Of a stretch of DNA of 64,000 nucleotides, positions 23,441 to 34,884 are shown one piece after another. The notes beneath the pieces are model-generated. The model saw nothing but the letters and a program-made list of their open reading frames with translations, did not search any database and had not been told where the DNA came from. The stretch comes from Anaeramoeba flamelloides. Taxonomy: Eukaryota > Metamonada > Anaeramoebidae. Every line of letters begins with the position of its first letter. Within the stretch, counting starts at the first letter, position 1. The stretch lies in contig JANTQA010000016.1 in the NCBI GenBank assembly GCA_027625915.1, forward strand, positions 2,423,001-2,487,000, written 5' to 3'. A program made the translations under genes and the position numbers.

Positions 23441-24119
23441 AAACAGAGTTTACGAAAATAATAAATTAAAATATTGTAAGTTATTTACAAAAAAGTGGTA
23501 CTTTTTTTTTTTACATTTAATAATAAGATATCTTTATTAGTCGTGTTATTGGTTAATTTTTAATACCAATTAAGTTTAATATTAATACCAGTTGAATCAA
23601 TACCTCTTTGTCTTTATTTCAAAATATCTTCCTTACAATTTTTTTATAGAAATTGAAGAAAAAAAAAGAACCCTTTTTTGTAAAAAACGATACAGATCCC
23701 ATTTCAATAAAAAAGCTTCATTTACCAAAAACCTAAATTATTTTTTGCACAATAAAATAAATTTATTATATTTCAATTCTATTGAAAATTTTTCAAGATT
23801 AAAGAAGTTCTGAAAAGGATTTTTTTGATCAAAAAAACAAAAAAGAATTTTCAATTTTCACTCCTAAAAAATATCAAATATTTTAAGTGATGTAGAGCTG
23901 AAAAATATAGCATTATTTTTTATATTTTTTTTAATAATTTTTTCTCGAGAAACATTTCAGATAAAATAGAGATCTTGAAAATTTAAAATATTTTTTTAAA
24001 GTAATTATATACTACCAAACAAATTGGATTATTTAAAAGAATCAATAACTAGTGATTAATGATTTTGAATATTTAAATCGTTTTATGAAGATTGGATTTA
24101 ATCAAGGTATCTTAAAATA

Positions 24120-24960
24120 AATTGACAACTTTTTTTTTGCAAACCAAAATTCAAAATTTTCACGACAGTTCGAACATTTCAAATGATCACAACAATATAA
24201 TTTCATTCCAATTTGAAATAATTTTGGTTTTTGTAAAACATGGAAATCATTTTTTCATCTTTTATTTATTTGTTTTTAGTTAATTTTTTGAATTAAATAA
24301 CTTGTTTTGTTTGATCAAAATATTTTTTCGAATGATTAATATTAGATATAAAGTTGAGTTGTTCAAAATAGATGAACTCAAATGAAATTAGTTAAATTGG
24401 TATCTCAAGATTTTATTGATCAATATTCTTTATAGAATTTAAACAAATTTACCAAATATTTTTTTGTTTAACCCATCTCCAAAATTGTTTACTCACTTGA
24501 TTTATTATTAACAGTTCCACTTTAAAGACAAAAACTTTCAAAGAAATTGAAGAATAAAAAATGTTTTCAAATTAAGGTGTAAAATCCAGATTCTAGTATA
24601 AAAAAAATTGTGTAAAAAAAAAGTCCAAAAAATGTTCATTAATTTAAGATAGTTTTGTTGCTTAAATTATGTTTAAATTTTGTGTCTTTTAATTGGAACT
24701 GACTGCAGTATAAATAATTATTTGTTTTTCATTTTCACATTTTTGTCATAGATAAACAATTGTTACTATTTCAATTAGTGAAGGGTTTTAAATTAGTTAG
24801 TTCTTTGAGAATTGATTAAATAAGATTTTTTTTTTTCAAAAATTGAATTTTGGTATTTTAAAAATTTTGAATAGGAGTTTATTTCACTATATACTTTTGT
24901 TTACATCAAAGGATTTTCAATTTATCTTACCATTTAGCAGATTCATATATAAATTTTTTT
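24120..24960 (+). repeat. Dispersed repeat family R2, copy
   Basis: It shares with 36280-36840, and with the reverse complement of 17960-18490, the order TAAAGTTGAGTTGTTC, a TTGATCxATCAAT block, AGAATTTAAACAAATTTACC, and TTAAAAATTTTGAATAGG. The three copies diverge strongly in length of A/T runs. Confidence 0.7.
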
Positions 24961-25605
24961 TATTGATTTAATAAAAATTTTCAAACTTTTGATAAATTTA
25001 AAAAGATGTCTGAAAAGTTTTTTTTCATTTTCTTTTTTGAAATTTTTTTATTTTAGCTTTTAATAATGTATTTTATTGAGTTTAAATGTAAATCAACTTT
25101 GGAAAATTAGTTGATCTTTCAAAATAATCTTTCTCAAGAGTTGTATAAAAAGTTGAGTTATTAGATTTACAAAAATGTAAATTGAACGAAAAAAATTTTT
25201 TAAAAGTTTTTGAATTGAAACACATCAAGCCAAATTTAAAATCAAAATTTTTTCACCTCAGTAATCTGTCAGAAGTTTAAGATATTATATTCACTTCTAT
25301 TTCACTGAAACTCCAAAACATTTGAAAATAAATTGGATGTGAGAAGGAGAAATTTAAGTATTTTGGCTTTCAAAAATGTTCAATGTGAATTTTGTATTTG
25401 TAAAGAAAAAAATGGTTTGCCAAAATAGAAATATTACTGCCATAAAAAAAAAAGAATTTGGTTTTTGAAATACAAAACATCAAAAAATGAAAAATGAATC
25501 AATGTAATTCTCAAAATATTAAATGTAAGTAATCAAATTTTATTTTGGAAAGGAATCAAATTTCAAAATAAATCAAAAAATAAAAAAAAAAATATGGCGA
25601 ATCAA

Positions 25606-28600
25606 TTAATTCCATTCAACAACTAATTCATCGTTTAAGTTTTCATCTAAATTAGACACTGTGAGAACTTTAGTTTTTGCATTGTAATCAAATTGGCAGG
25701 ATTTGCCATTTACATTAAGAGAAGTTATAGGGCTCATTCCAAAAAATTTCAATAAATGAAGAGGTGTTGAACTTAAAGGTTGATATTTGCCATTTTTAAT
25801 AGTTGAGGTTAATTTATTGTTTGCGACATTAAAATGAATTTCACTATAATTATCACCAACTTCGATTGATTCTCCATCATCGACATATAACCAACCTGAT
25901 GCTTCACTGTTTGAATCTAATGCGACAATAAGTTCAAAATTGTTTTGGCGGGCTTCATACGTGGATAGGGCAGGGAGCTGTGCGGGTATGATCTTGCCGC
26001 CCTTAAGTAGTATTGGCATGGTATCAATGGATGCAAGGAATTGCATGTGTAATCCATGTACTTTATTTTCCAGTTTATTCATTACACTTTCGCCTGTTAG
26101 GTAATTATACCAGTCATCATTTGGCACATATCCCTCAACTGATGTTGCGCCTTCTTCAAGGACTGGGAAGATGAGGAAACTATCGCCGACCATGACTTGC
26201 TCGTCAAGATACCAAGTGTCGGAATCTTCGGGGTAATCATACATCATTGCGCGCCACACGGGCATGCTGTCTCTTGCAGCAGATTCAAAAGTGGTATAAA
26301 GATAAGGTAGTATGTAATATCTTAATTCAATAAAGCTTTTAATGGTATTTCTTGCATCTTCGCTAAATGCAAATGGCTCCTGTGATCGCATGTTTTGAGA
26401 ATTATGGTTTCGAGAGAAAGGATAAAATACACCAAGTTGGGACCACCTTACACACAATTCTTCTGTGGTTTCTCCATTAAATCCACAAATATCGGCACCC
26501 ACTAAAGGAACACCAAATAAATTAAAATGAATGATTCCTGCAATTGATTCCTTCATCCATTCAAATGTACTATAATTATCCCCTAACCAATGTTGGCCGT
26601 GCTTTCCCTGCCCAGCAAAGGTCGACCTTGAAATGATGGCAGTTCGCTTTCCTGGGAAGATTTCATCAAAGGCTTCTCGAGTGACAATGGTTTCAGTATA
26701 GCCATACATCGAATGTGTATTAAACGCACTTGAGATGTACTGTTCCGATTCAAGTGTTATAGTACGTTGACTTAAACATCTTCCACCTGGTACATATGGA
26801 TAATTATGTACTTTTTTTTATTATTTTTTTTTAATTTGTTTTTAAATAATTTGGAGTTTTGATAAGAAAAAAAAAAAAAAAAAAGAAGATATTAGGGATT
26901 TTTATAAATTTAAAATGATTTAATGGAAATTTTGAATTTTTTATTTGTTTATTTATTGTGGAAGAAACGAACAATAAAAGAATATTTTATCATTAATAAA
27001 AAAAAAAAAAAAAAAAAGAGAAGAAGAAAAATAATTGAAATATTAACATAAAAAAATCATAATATCATTTGTATGGCCAAATTAAAAATTTATCCACTTT
27101 ATTTTGGTTTTCTTGAGTTTTCTGTTTATTTGGAAAATCAATAGATTTTCGTTAGTTTTTTTTTACTTTTCGAAATAAACCAAAAATTTATTAAAATTTT
27201 TTGTTTATTTCAAAAAAACCTAGAACACTTAACAGATAAAACAGAAAACTTCAAAAAAACCTAGAACACTTAACAAATAAAACAAAAAACTCTAGGCACT
27301 TGACGGCACTCTACGGCACTTTGTTACACTTCGACGGAATTCAAAGGAGGGGAAAAATCCGATAAAAAAATTATCAATTATAAATAAAAATTTCACAATC
27401 TGTGATTAATAATTGGTATTCCACTGTCGTTAGGTTTTTTTTTTTAATTTATAAGAATGGATTAAAATCAAAGGTTTTAATAAATTCTTTTAAATTAAAA
27501 TAAATAAAAAAACGAGACATTACCTCAAAAAGTGGGGAACGTGTACCCGAATTTATATATTTTATACTATATACAAGTATTTTTTTATTTTCAATTTTTT
27601 ATTATTAGTTTTTCTTTTATTACCTTAAGTTTTCTAGCCATTAGTGTTTTGATGAAAAATTATCTTCAAAAACAACAATAAATTTCAGAATTTTGATTAA
27701 CAAGATTCAAGATATTTTGAGTATTTTTTCTTAAAATTATGAATTTTTCACGAATTGATGAGTGTTTCGCGAATTCATACCTTTTCAAGAATTTATTTAA
27801 TTTTTATTTAGAAGTTTAATTGTAATGACTTTCATTTAAGGTTTGAAAATTTCTATGATAACCATCAAAATGCATCATATCGAAAATTAATCATTTTCCC
27901 ATGAAAGGTGCTCAGTCCAAGTTGACATGGGTTAATTATATATGTTTAAAAGGTTTTTAATTAATATTAGAAGAAAAAAATTATTTTGGAAATTTCATAA
28001 TTGAAATCATTATTTTCACATTTTTTCTTTTTTTTTTTTTTTTTCCGATTGTATTCTTTTTACCTAATCGTTTTGCAAATTTAATTTTTATTGCATGATT
28101 TATAGTCACTATTGGTAAAAACCTGTTATTCTAAGGTTAATGAAACAGTGGAAAAGATTGTAGAAAAATCATATTGGTTTCTTCTGTAATTTTCTTTGAT
28201 CTTCAATTGAAGATCAAAATTAACATTGTTGTGTTTTTTAATAGTTTATTAAGAATTTTAATTTTTCAATTTTGAAGAAAATATATGGATTGATTAGTTT
28301 TATTTCATACGGGTATCAACAATTCTTTGATTTGCATTATTCTACTTATTTCTTATTTCTTCTTCAAAGGTCAATTATAAAAAATAAATATTATTTGGAA
28401 AAAAATTTGGGGATTTTTAACAGAAACAATGTCCATTTTTATACTAACCTTTTTTGTTCAAAATAAAATAAAGTATTCGATCAAATATCATCCTTTTAAA
28501 AAAGCATGAATAATAATTTTTCAATAATATCCCTTTAAAAGTTGGTATATTTAAGTAGAACTATTTTCTGAAATATATTAAAATCGTTTTGTTCTCATTC

Positions 28601-31600
28601 TTTTCAAATGGCTTTATCTTTGTTTCAATTTATTTTAATGAAAAAATTTTATTTATCTGGAAATTTTTTAAATCTTTGTAATTGTTATACATCCCAAAAT
28701 GAGTACTCACACAAAAATAAGAAATGAGTAAAGTGGTTTACATAAATGATAAGTAATCACATTTTGATTATATAATACGCTATATCCTCAAAATTCGAGA
28801 AAATTTATTTCAAAATTTCTTTATATACTCAATTCTGAATATAATTATTTAACAATCCAAAATTGTTATTCATGGTTTATTGATTATTAACAATAATTTA
28901 ATTTTGTTTGTGAATATGGTATTACTTTAATTAAATATCTCAAAATTTCTAATAACCATTTTTAATGATATTTTTCAAGTGCGCGAAAATTGGTGTGTAT
29001 TTTTTATCTTTTTGATCCAGAAAAAAATTGTTTTCATTAGACAGAGGTTTAATCTTAATAAAATTCCAGATTGTTGAAAAATTTATAGCTGTAATTTATT
29101 GTTTAAAAAATCGTTTGTATCGTTTCCATAATTCCAGTTTTTTTTTGAAATTTATCAGTAACTTGTTTTGTCTCAAAAAAAAGTGTTTAATGTTTTTTCA
29201 TTTATTGGAAATATTTTGATGAATATATTTTGAAATACAAACAAAAGGTTCTGGTTCAATACAGTATTAATATTCCACTTAATTTTATATTACCAAATTG
29301 CAAATAGAACTACTTAAAAACATATATTGTATTAAATGTAAAAAAAAAAAAAAAAAAAAAAAATGCCATGTGTTTTTGGAAATCCCTCCAAAAGATAAAA
29401 AAAATAAGATAAAAAAGTATCGTATAATCAAGATCGAGTATATAGGATAAATTGACTTTTTTTATCACACTTTTTTCTCATTATTTAGCATAGTATGTGT
29501 TTAATTCTTATCTTTGGGTATAAAATAAATTGAAAGTTTTTTAAATTTTATTAATCTCAATTTTAACATATGTGTTAGTTATTTTTTTTTTTTGGTTTTT
29601 CAAATAAATTCCAGGTGATTAAAGTATATCACATATATATCACACTGATCTTCCAGGATTTTTTTCTCATAAAGATAAACAAATCTAATTTTATTAATTA
29701 TAAGATTAATAAAGAAACAAATTTTTGAAAAAATTATTTTGGAGAAATCAATTTTTCTTTTATCTTGTTGATTTTTTTCTGAGTTTTGGTTAGGTTAGGT
29801 TAGGTTATAATAGAACCGAAATAAAATGATTTATGTTTTTTTTTTTTTTTTGTTTGACAAAATTAAAATTAAATAAAGAACTAGAAGAAGAAGAATAATA
29901 ATAATTAATATAATCAGAGAAAAAAATTTTTTAAATTTACCATTATCGTCACAAATTTCAACAAAATTAGAAGCTTCGTTCATATCAATCCAAATGGAAT
30001 CAAAACCAATATCCTTATGATATTGTTCAAACAATGCTTTCCAATATTCCTTGGCCTTTGGATGTGTAAAATCAGGGAAATAGGTATATCCTGGCCAAAC
30101 TTTACCAAAAAATGGTGCACCTGCACTGTTTTTTACCCAAACATCTAATTCGTTTCCAAGTTCATATGCGAAATAATCAGATTCAATTTTGATTCCGGGA
30201 TCAATGATTGGGATATAATGCTTATGCTGTGCGTGTAGACTATCAGTAAATTCTTTGAATTCAGTTTTTGGAAATGTTGTAGGATTGAATGTAAAGTCTT
30301 TATAGTTATCCATTGTATCTATGTCTGTCCATTGCGTATCTAAAGGAATTTCATATTTATTAAAATTGTCAACAATATTTTGAACATCAGCTATATTTTT
30401 ATATCCCCATCGGCATTGATGCCATCCTAAATGCCAATAAGCGGCTCTGTATGGTTTTCCAATAACTTCTTGATATCTTTATTTTTTTTTGTTTTTTTTT
30501 TTTTGTTTTTGAAAAAATGAGTTGTATTAATAATTATATTCTTTTTACAAGTATTTAAAATGAATTTTTGTTTTGAAAAAGACATAATTTTTTTTTTTTT
30601 GAGACTAAACTTCAATAAAGATAAGTTTGAATTTGAAAAAAAATAAAAAAATAAATTGATAATATTTAAAAGTTTAATGTTTGATAAAAATGAATCTATC
30701 AGATTAAACAAAAAAAAAAAATAGGATAAGAGTTCCGAAAGATATTTTATCTTGATAAAAAAAATTAATAGAGAATCGAAATTAGCACTTTAAACTTTTT
30801 AAAAAGTTTTAATCATTTTAGTTGGATTAAGAGTAGAAGAAATAATATCCTGAATTTCCTTCATACTTGGGCAGTGACTTAAACTCTTAAATTGATAATG
30901 TGAAAGTAGAATTATCTTTTTGTTGGAAAAATCAAAAAGAAAAATAATAATGATAAAGATTCAAATGATTAACAGTATCAAAAGTTCAGATTTAGAAAAA
31001 AGGCCAATGTTTTTTTGTACTTGTTTTTATTTTCAACATGCTTAAATTTCTTCAATTTTGGGTTAAATCGAATTCTTTTGATACAAAATCAATTTAATTT
31101 GATTTAATGAAATATTGGTTATTTTGTAATAATCAAAATTTGACAAAGTAAGGATTTTTTAACATTCTTTAAGATCAAAATAACTCATTTTTGAAATGAA
31201 AAAAATGAAAAAAAAAAAATCTATTTAAGAGATCTCAAAAATGGGCCAATTGGCCACACACCTAGAAAATAACATTCTTGTATTCAAAATTCTAAGAAAG
31301 ATATTTTAAAACTTGAAATTGACTTTTAATATTATTGCTTTATTTAAAAAATGCTATTGATTCGCATTGTTGGTTTGTTGAAATTTATTATAAAGTATTT
31401 CCAAAAAACTGAGGAATTTTTTTATTTTTTTAATAATTCATATAATATTATGTTTGAAAGTTGTTATATTTATAACTAGGTAATATAAAATTAACAGGAA
31501 TATTACTACTTATTAAATTAGAACCTATTATGTATGTGTTTCAAAATATATTTGTAAAAAATCTAAAAAAAAAATTCATTTTTTTTTATTTATTTATTTA

Positions 31601-34600
31601 TTTTTGAAAAGAGGTAATTCAATAAAATTACTTCCTTTTTGCCGTTAGGTTTTCTTGAGTTTTTTGTATATTTGGAAAATCGATAGATTTTCGTTAGGTT
31701 TTTTTGAGATTTCTGTTTATTCAGAAAATCAATACATATTCGTTAGGTTTTTTTTTACTTTAGAAATAAACCGAAAATTTTAATAAATTTTCTGTTTATT
31801 TCTAAAGTAAAAAAAAACCTAGAACACTTTAACAGATGAAACAGAAAACCTCAAGAAAAGGGCCGTTAGGTTTTTTTTTACTTTTTGAAATGTAAAGAAA
31901 ATTTATTTAATTTTCTCTACATTTCTCAAATTAAAAAAAACCGCCGTTAGCTTTTCCAGAATTTAAAATAATTGGGTAAAATCTTTGATTTTACTCTATT
32001 CTTTTGAATTCTGGAAAACCACCGTTAGCTTTTCTTGAGTTTTCTGTTTATTTGGAAAATCAATAGATTTTCGTTAGGTTTTTTTTACTTTAGAAATAAA
32101 ATAGAAAACCTCAAAAAAACCTAGAACACTTCACAGATAAAACAGAAAACCTGAAGAAAACCTAGGCACTCTACGGCACTTTCAGAAACTCTAAAATTTA
32201 TTTAGAATTTTTTATAAGAGCTATCATATAGACAAGATTATAACTCAGAGGATATCTTTTGTTTAAAAAATGAAAAGAAAAATTTTTTTAAACAAAGACA
32301 AAAAATTCACTTTTTTTTTTTTACAAAGCAATGTACTGATAAATTCAATAAAAAACTGGAAAATATGGTATGGGTACCAAACGATTTTTTAAACAATAAA
32401 ATACTGTTATAAGTTTTCAATTCAATCTGGAATTTTATCAAGATCAAATCTCCTTAAGGACAACAATTTTAAGGATCAAAAAGAAAAAAATAAACACCAA
32501 TTTTCATGCACCTAGAAAATGTCATATAAAATGAATAGGGTTATTAGAAATTTTGAGATCTTTCATTAATTTAATGTCTTACAAACAAACAAATTGAATT
32601 ATAATATAGAATCAAATCTGATAAATAACAATTTTGAATATTTAAATAATTATAAACAGCTGCTCCAACTCTACCATAAAAATTTACTTGACATAGAAAT
32701 TGATTTTCAATTATAAAATTATATTCTGTTTAATAAATCGTGGAATGGTTATGAAAGTTTATTATAAACCGTAAAATTTATCATAGAAAAAAAAAAAATT
32801 CTGTAATCCATTTTTTGATTTTGGAAATTTACAAACAAATTGATACAAAGGCTTACATTAATGCTGATCTTCAATTTCCAAAATTCAAAAAATCAAAGGT
32901 TTGTACAATTTAAAAGCAATTCTTAAAAATACTTTTAAGTTTCTGTGTTTTCTGTAACTTCTGTGATTTCTGTGATTTCTTTTCTTTTGAAATTCTAATT
33001 TTTGTCTTGGTTTTTATTAAATAAAAAAAATAAAAAATTTCTCTTATGTTGGAAGAGAAATCGAAATTTTCTTTGATGATGTGATAGAAATTGAATTTTC
33101 TATTTCATAGCACACAATTTTATAATTGAAAATCAAGTTCAATGTCTTATAAATTTTTATGGTAGAGTTGAAACAGTTGTAGGAATTAAATTGAAGAAAG
33201 ATATTTTAAAATAAATTTGCCTACTTTTTAGGAAATAGCTTATAACATTTTCAAAAAGTGTTACAAAAAAGTTTTCACAAAGTATCTTTGAAACAGCCAA
33301 CAAACGTTAAAAGACCTATTTTTAATTCTCTATTAAAAACTTTTTTAGCTACACAATTTTTAAAATGACCTACCAACACACTCTATTTTGTTTTTAAGTC
33401 GAATTATGTTCCCATAAATATAGTTTAAAAAATTTTTTCACCCGAATAACTACAAGTTTGTACAGAAATCAACACTTATTATCAAGTACCGTTTTTGTTT
33501 GAATTTTGGATCTCAACATTAAATGCATTTAATGTTGAACCTATTTTTAATACTCTCGAAATAATGTTTTTACTGGTATTTGAAGAATAAATGGGAAAAA
33601 ATTTTCACTTCTTTTTCTACTATTGTTCTTTTCCTCTAGAACGATTTCAAAGAAATGGATTGTAATTTGTCTTTTTCTAATGATCTGTTTGAATCTTTTT
33701 TCGAAAATATATTTTTATAGGTATATTTTGGGTGAACTAAGAAGCCGTTAATGAAAGGATAATTGAAGAACTGAAAGATCAATCATCAGCCGAAATTTCA
33801 TCTACTTTTACTTTTCAAATACCCAGTATTTCAAGTAAATTATTCATTTCCAGTTTGGAAAATATCAAAATACAGCCTATATATCAAAATTAAGAATTGT
33901 GGAGGGTCTCACGATCAAAAAAAGAAAGTTGTCAAAAATATTTTGTTTTCAAAAAAATATCCAATTTTTTTCACTCAGCAAAGAGAGGAAAAAGTATTTT
34001 TTGGTGGAGAAAAAGAAAAACAAAAAAATTAAAAAAAAAAAAAAAGTTTACTGTGCCATTGTTTCATAAATTGTACCACCTGTAAAAACAAAAAGATCAA
34101 TTATACCACCAATAGTTCTCCAACTAATTGAAGTGTCATTTAAAACAACATCCATTGGGTTGGAATTTAACAAAAACAAGGCATGGAATTTTCCATTGTT
34201 TTTATTCAATTGGTAATAGACTGGGTGCACTCCGTACCAGTTATCATTAAAGCCATGGTTAATGTCAATGGCGAAATGGGTATAGACTTGGTTAAGATCT
34301 AATGGGAATTTGGATCGGCGTTCTCCCAAACCGAAAACAATTGGGTTTGCCTCCAAGTTGTTTGTCCACTCAATGTATTGCTTTTGGTAAATGAGTCCAT
34401 TGATTTGATTTTGGATTGGCTTGGTGTCGAGGAGCACGTAGTCATCACTGGTCCTTACAACTTTGAGTGAAAAGGGGTTTTTGGTGTATGTGACATCGTA
34501 GTCCATTTCGCCGGGTGCTGTGTTTGTGTTGTTTACTTGCGAAACATAGGGAACTTTAATTTTTTTTAGGAATTTGTTTCGTTTGGCGGTTGTGAAAAAG

Positions 34601-34884
34601 CAATAAGAGAGGGAAAGAAAGAAAGAAAGAAAGAAAAGAAAAAAATACTTACCTTGCCAATTGTCTTTTGAAGGATCAAAGATTTGAATTCGGAGTCGTT
34701 GTTGAGTTTGAAAATTTACAACAAGCTTGAGTGTATCAACAGAAGGTGGATAAGGTCCTGGGGATAATAAGGTAAGATCTCCTGTAAATCCGCTTGGGCT
34801 AATTTTAACATTGCTTAACTCGTATCCTGGTGTATAAGCAAAAGAAAACGTGACTAAAAGAAAACAGAGAAGAATAAAATTCAT
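25606..34884 (-). CDS. Secreted GH31 alpha-glucosidase
   Basis: Four exons (34653-34884, 34052-34553, 29941-30476, 25606-26810) join in phases 1, 0+2 and 1 to give 824 residues. GH31 alpha-glucosidases release glucose from alpha-1,4/1,6 glucans in the secretory or lysosomal route. The chosen start is the second Met, giving a clean signal peptide (MNFILLCFLLVTFSFA); an upstream in-frame Met at 34935 is possible. Domains: N-terminal beta-sandwich (to about 245, with VFGLGERR), then the barrel with HLGWHQCRWGY, TQWTDIDTMDNYKDF, nucleophile Asp in WIDMNEASNF (about 408), RSTFAGQG and acid/base Asp in WLGDNYSTFEW (about 501), GADICGFNG, FYPFSRNHN, and the C-terminal beta domains with LKGGKIIP. All catalytic motifs are intact. 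Introns are 99, 3575 and 3130 bp; the last two are giant and repeat-filled. Confidence 0.93.
27107..27345 (+). repeat. Foldback repeat family FB, copy 3 (short)
   Basis: It begins GGTTTTCTTGAGTTTTCTG and ends with TCTAGGCACTTGACGGCACT followed by a further CTACGGCACTTTG unit, a short tandem of GGCACT motifs. The central hairpin (TTACTTTTCGAAATAAACC arm) is present but the conserved outer flanks of copies 1, 2 and 4 are missing. A separate hairpin at 27425-27520 (AAGAATGGATTAAAATC arm) resembles the second module of copies 2 and 4. It is antisense to the host gene. Confidence 0.72.
27895..28470 (+). mobile_element. Relative of the CAGTCAAAGG MITE, copy 2 (degenerate ends)
   Basis: The interior aligns with 22800-23420: TTAGAAGAAAAA, TTGAAATCAT, TTATTGCA, ATAGTCACT, GGTAAAAA, TGTTATTCTAA, and TATCAACAATTCTTTGAT near the right end. 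The terminal repeats are eroded (AAAGGTGCTCAGTCC at the left). Confidence 0.65.
28975..29300 (+). repeat. Dispersed repeat family R3, copy in GH31 intron 3
   Basis: Matches 60785-61085 (same strand) and the reverse complement of 32325-32515. Shared landmarks: AAATTGGTGT, TCTTTTTGATC, TATTGTTTAAAAAATCGTTTG, a CCATAxTTCCxGTTTTTT block, and AACATATTTTGAAATA-type end. No coding frame is conserved. Confidence 0.65.
31075..31265 (-). repeat. Dispersed repeat family R4, inverted fragment in GH31 intron
   Basis: It aligns with 42980-43150 on the same strand (GTAAGGATTTTxTAACATTCTTT, then ATGAAAAAAA and GAGATCTCAA) and with the minus strand of 5190-5400 and 54380-54560. Confidence 0.6.
31600..32305 (+). 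repeat. Foldback repeat family FB, copy 4
   Basis: The core 31641-32182 runs from GCCGTTAGGTTTTCTTGAG to AACCTAGGCACTCTACGGC. It is the richest copy: hairpin 1 at about 31745-31820 (arm TTTACTTTAGAAATAAACCG), hairpin 2 at 31860-31945 (arm TACTTTTTGAAATGTA), hairpin 3 at 31950-32015 (arm TTTTCCAGAATT), then a second start-like GCTTTTCTTGAGTTTTCTG. The outer flanks (AAGAGGTAATTCAATAAAAT on the left, AAGATTATAACTCAGAGG on the right) match copies 1 and 2. It is antisense to the host gene. Confidence 0.8.
32325..32515 (-). repeat. Dispersed repeat family R3, inverted fragment
   Basis: Read on the minus strand: AAAATTGGTGTTTATTTT, CTTTTTGATCC, TATTGTTTAAAAAATCGTTT, CCATATTTTCCAGTTTTTTA, as in 28975-29300 and 60785-61085. 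It begins within 25 bp of the right flank of foldback copy 4. Confidence 0.6.
32657..33179. mobile_element. MITE-like element with about 65 bp terminal inverted repeats
   Basis: The left end CAGCTGCTCCAACTCTACCA is the inverted match of the right end GGTAGAGTTGAAACAGTTG, and similarity continues inwards to TTTTCAATTATAAAATT / AATTTTATAATTGAAAA. The right end abuts TA and TA lies near the left end, as for Tc1/mariner-type insertion. About 523 bp, no ORF. Confidence 0.7.

Larger units (their letters stand above)
21723..25605. other. Intergenic, repeat-filled
   Basis: Between the B-box-like frame and the 3' end of the GH31 gene. It holds a TIR-bearing MITE (22770-23440) and repeat R2 (24120-24960). 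No coding frame is convincing. Confidence 0.55.
26811..29940 (-). other. Giant intron 3 of the GH31 gene (3130 bp)
   Basis: Donor GTAAATTTAA, acceptor TTTTTTTTAG-like AAAAAAAG; removal gives DDNVHNYPYVPGGR in frame, as expected for GH31. It contains foldback copy 3 (27107-27345), a hairpin at 27425-27520, a relative of the CAGTCAAAGG MITE (27895-28470), repeat R3 (28975-29300), and short GGTTA units near 29795. Confidence 0.85.
30477..34051 (-). other. Giant intron 2 of the GH31 gene (3575 bp)
   Basis: Donor GTAAACTTTT after MAQ codons, acceptor AATAAAG; removal gives ETMAQYQEVIGKPYRAAYWH, the expected GH31 order. It contains an R4 fragment (31075-31265), foldback copy 4 (31600-32305), an R3 fragment (32325-32515) and a second MITE type (32657-33179). 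Confidence 0.87.

Noticed and set aside
29790-29812. Telomere-like GGTTAGGTTAGGTTA in a GH31 intron
   Set aside because: Only three units of GGTTA in the middle of a gene; too short for a telomere or interstitial array.
33897-34085. Short plus-strand frame near the GH31 exon 2 boundary
   Set aside because: Overlaps the GH31 splice donor on the other strand and is Lys-rich from A runs; no independent support.
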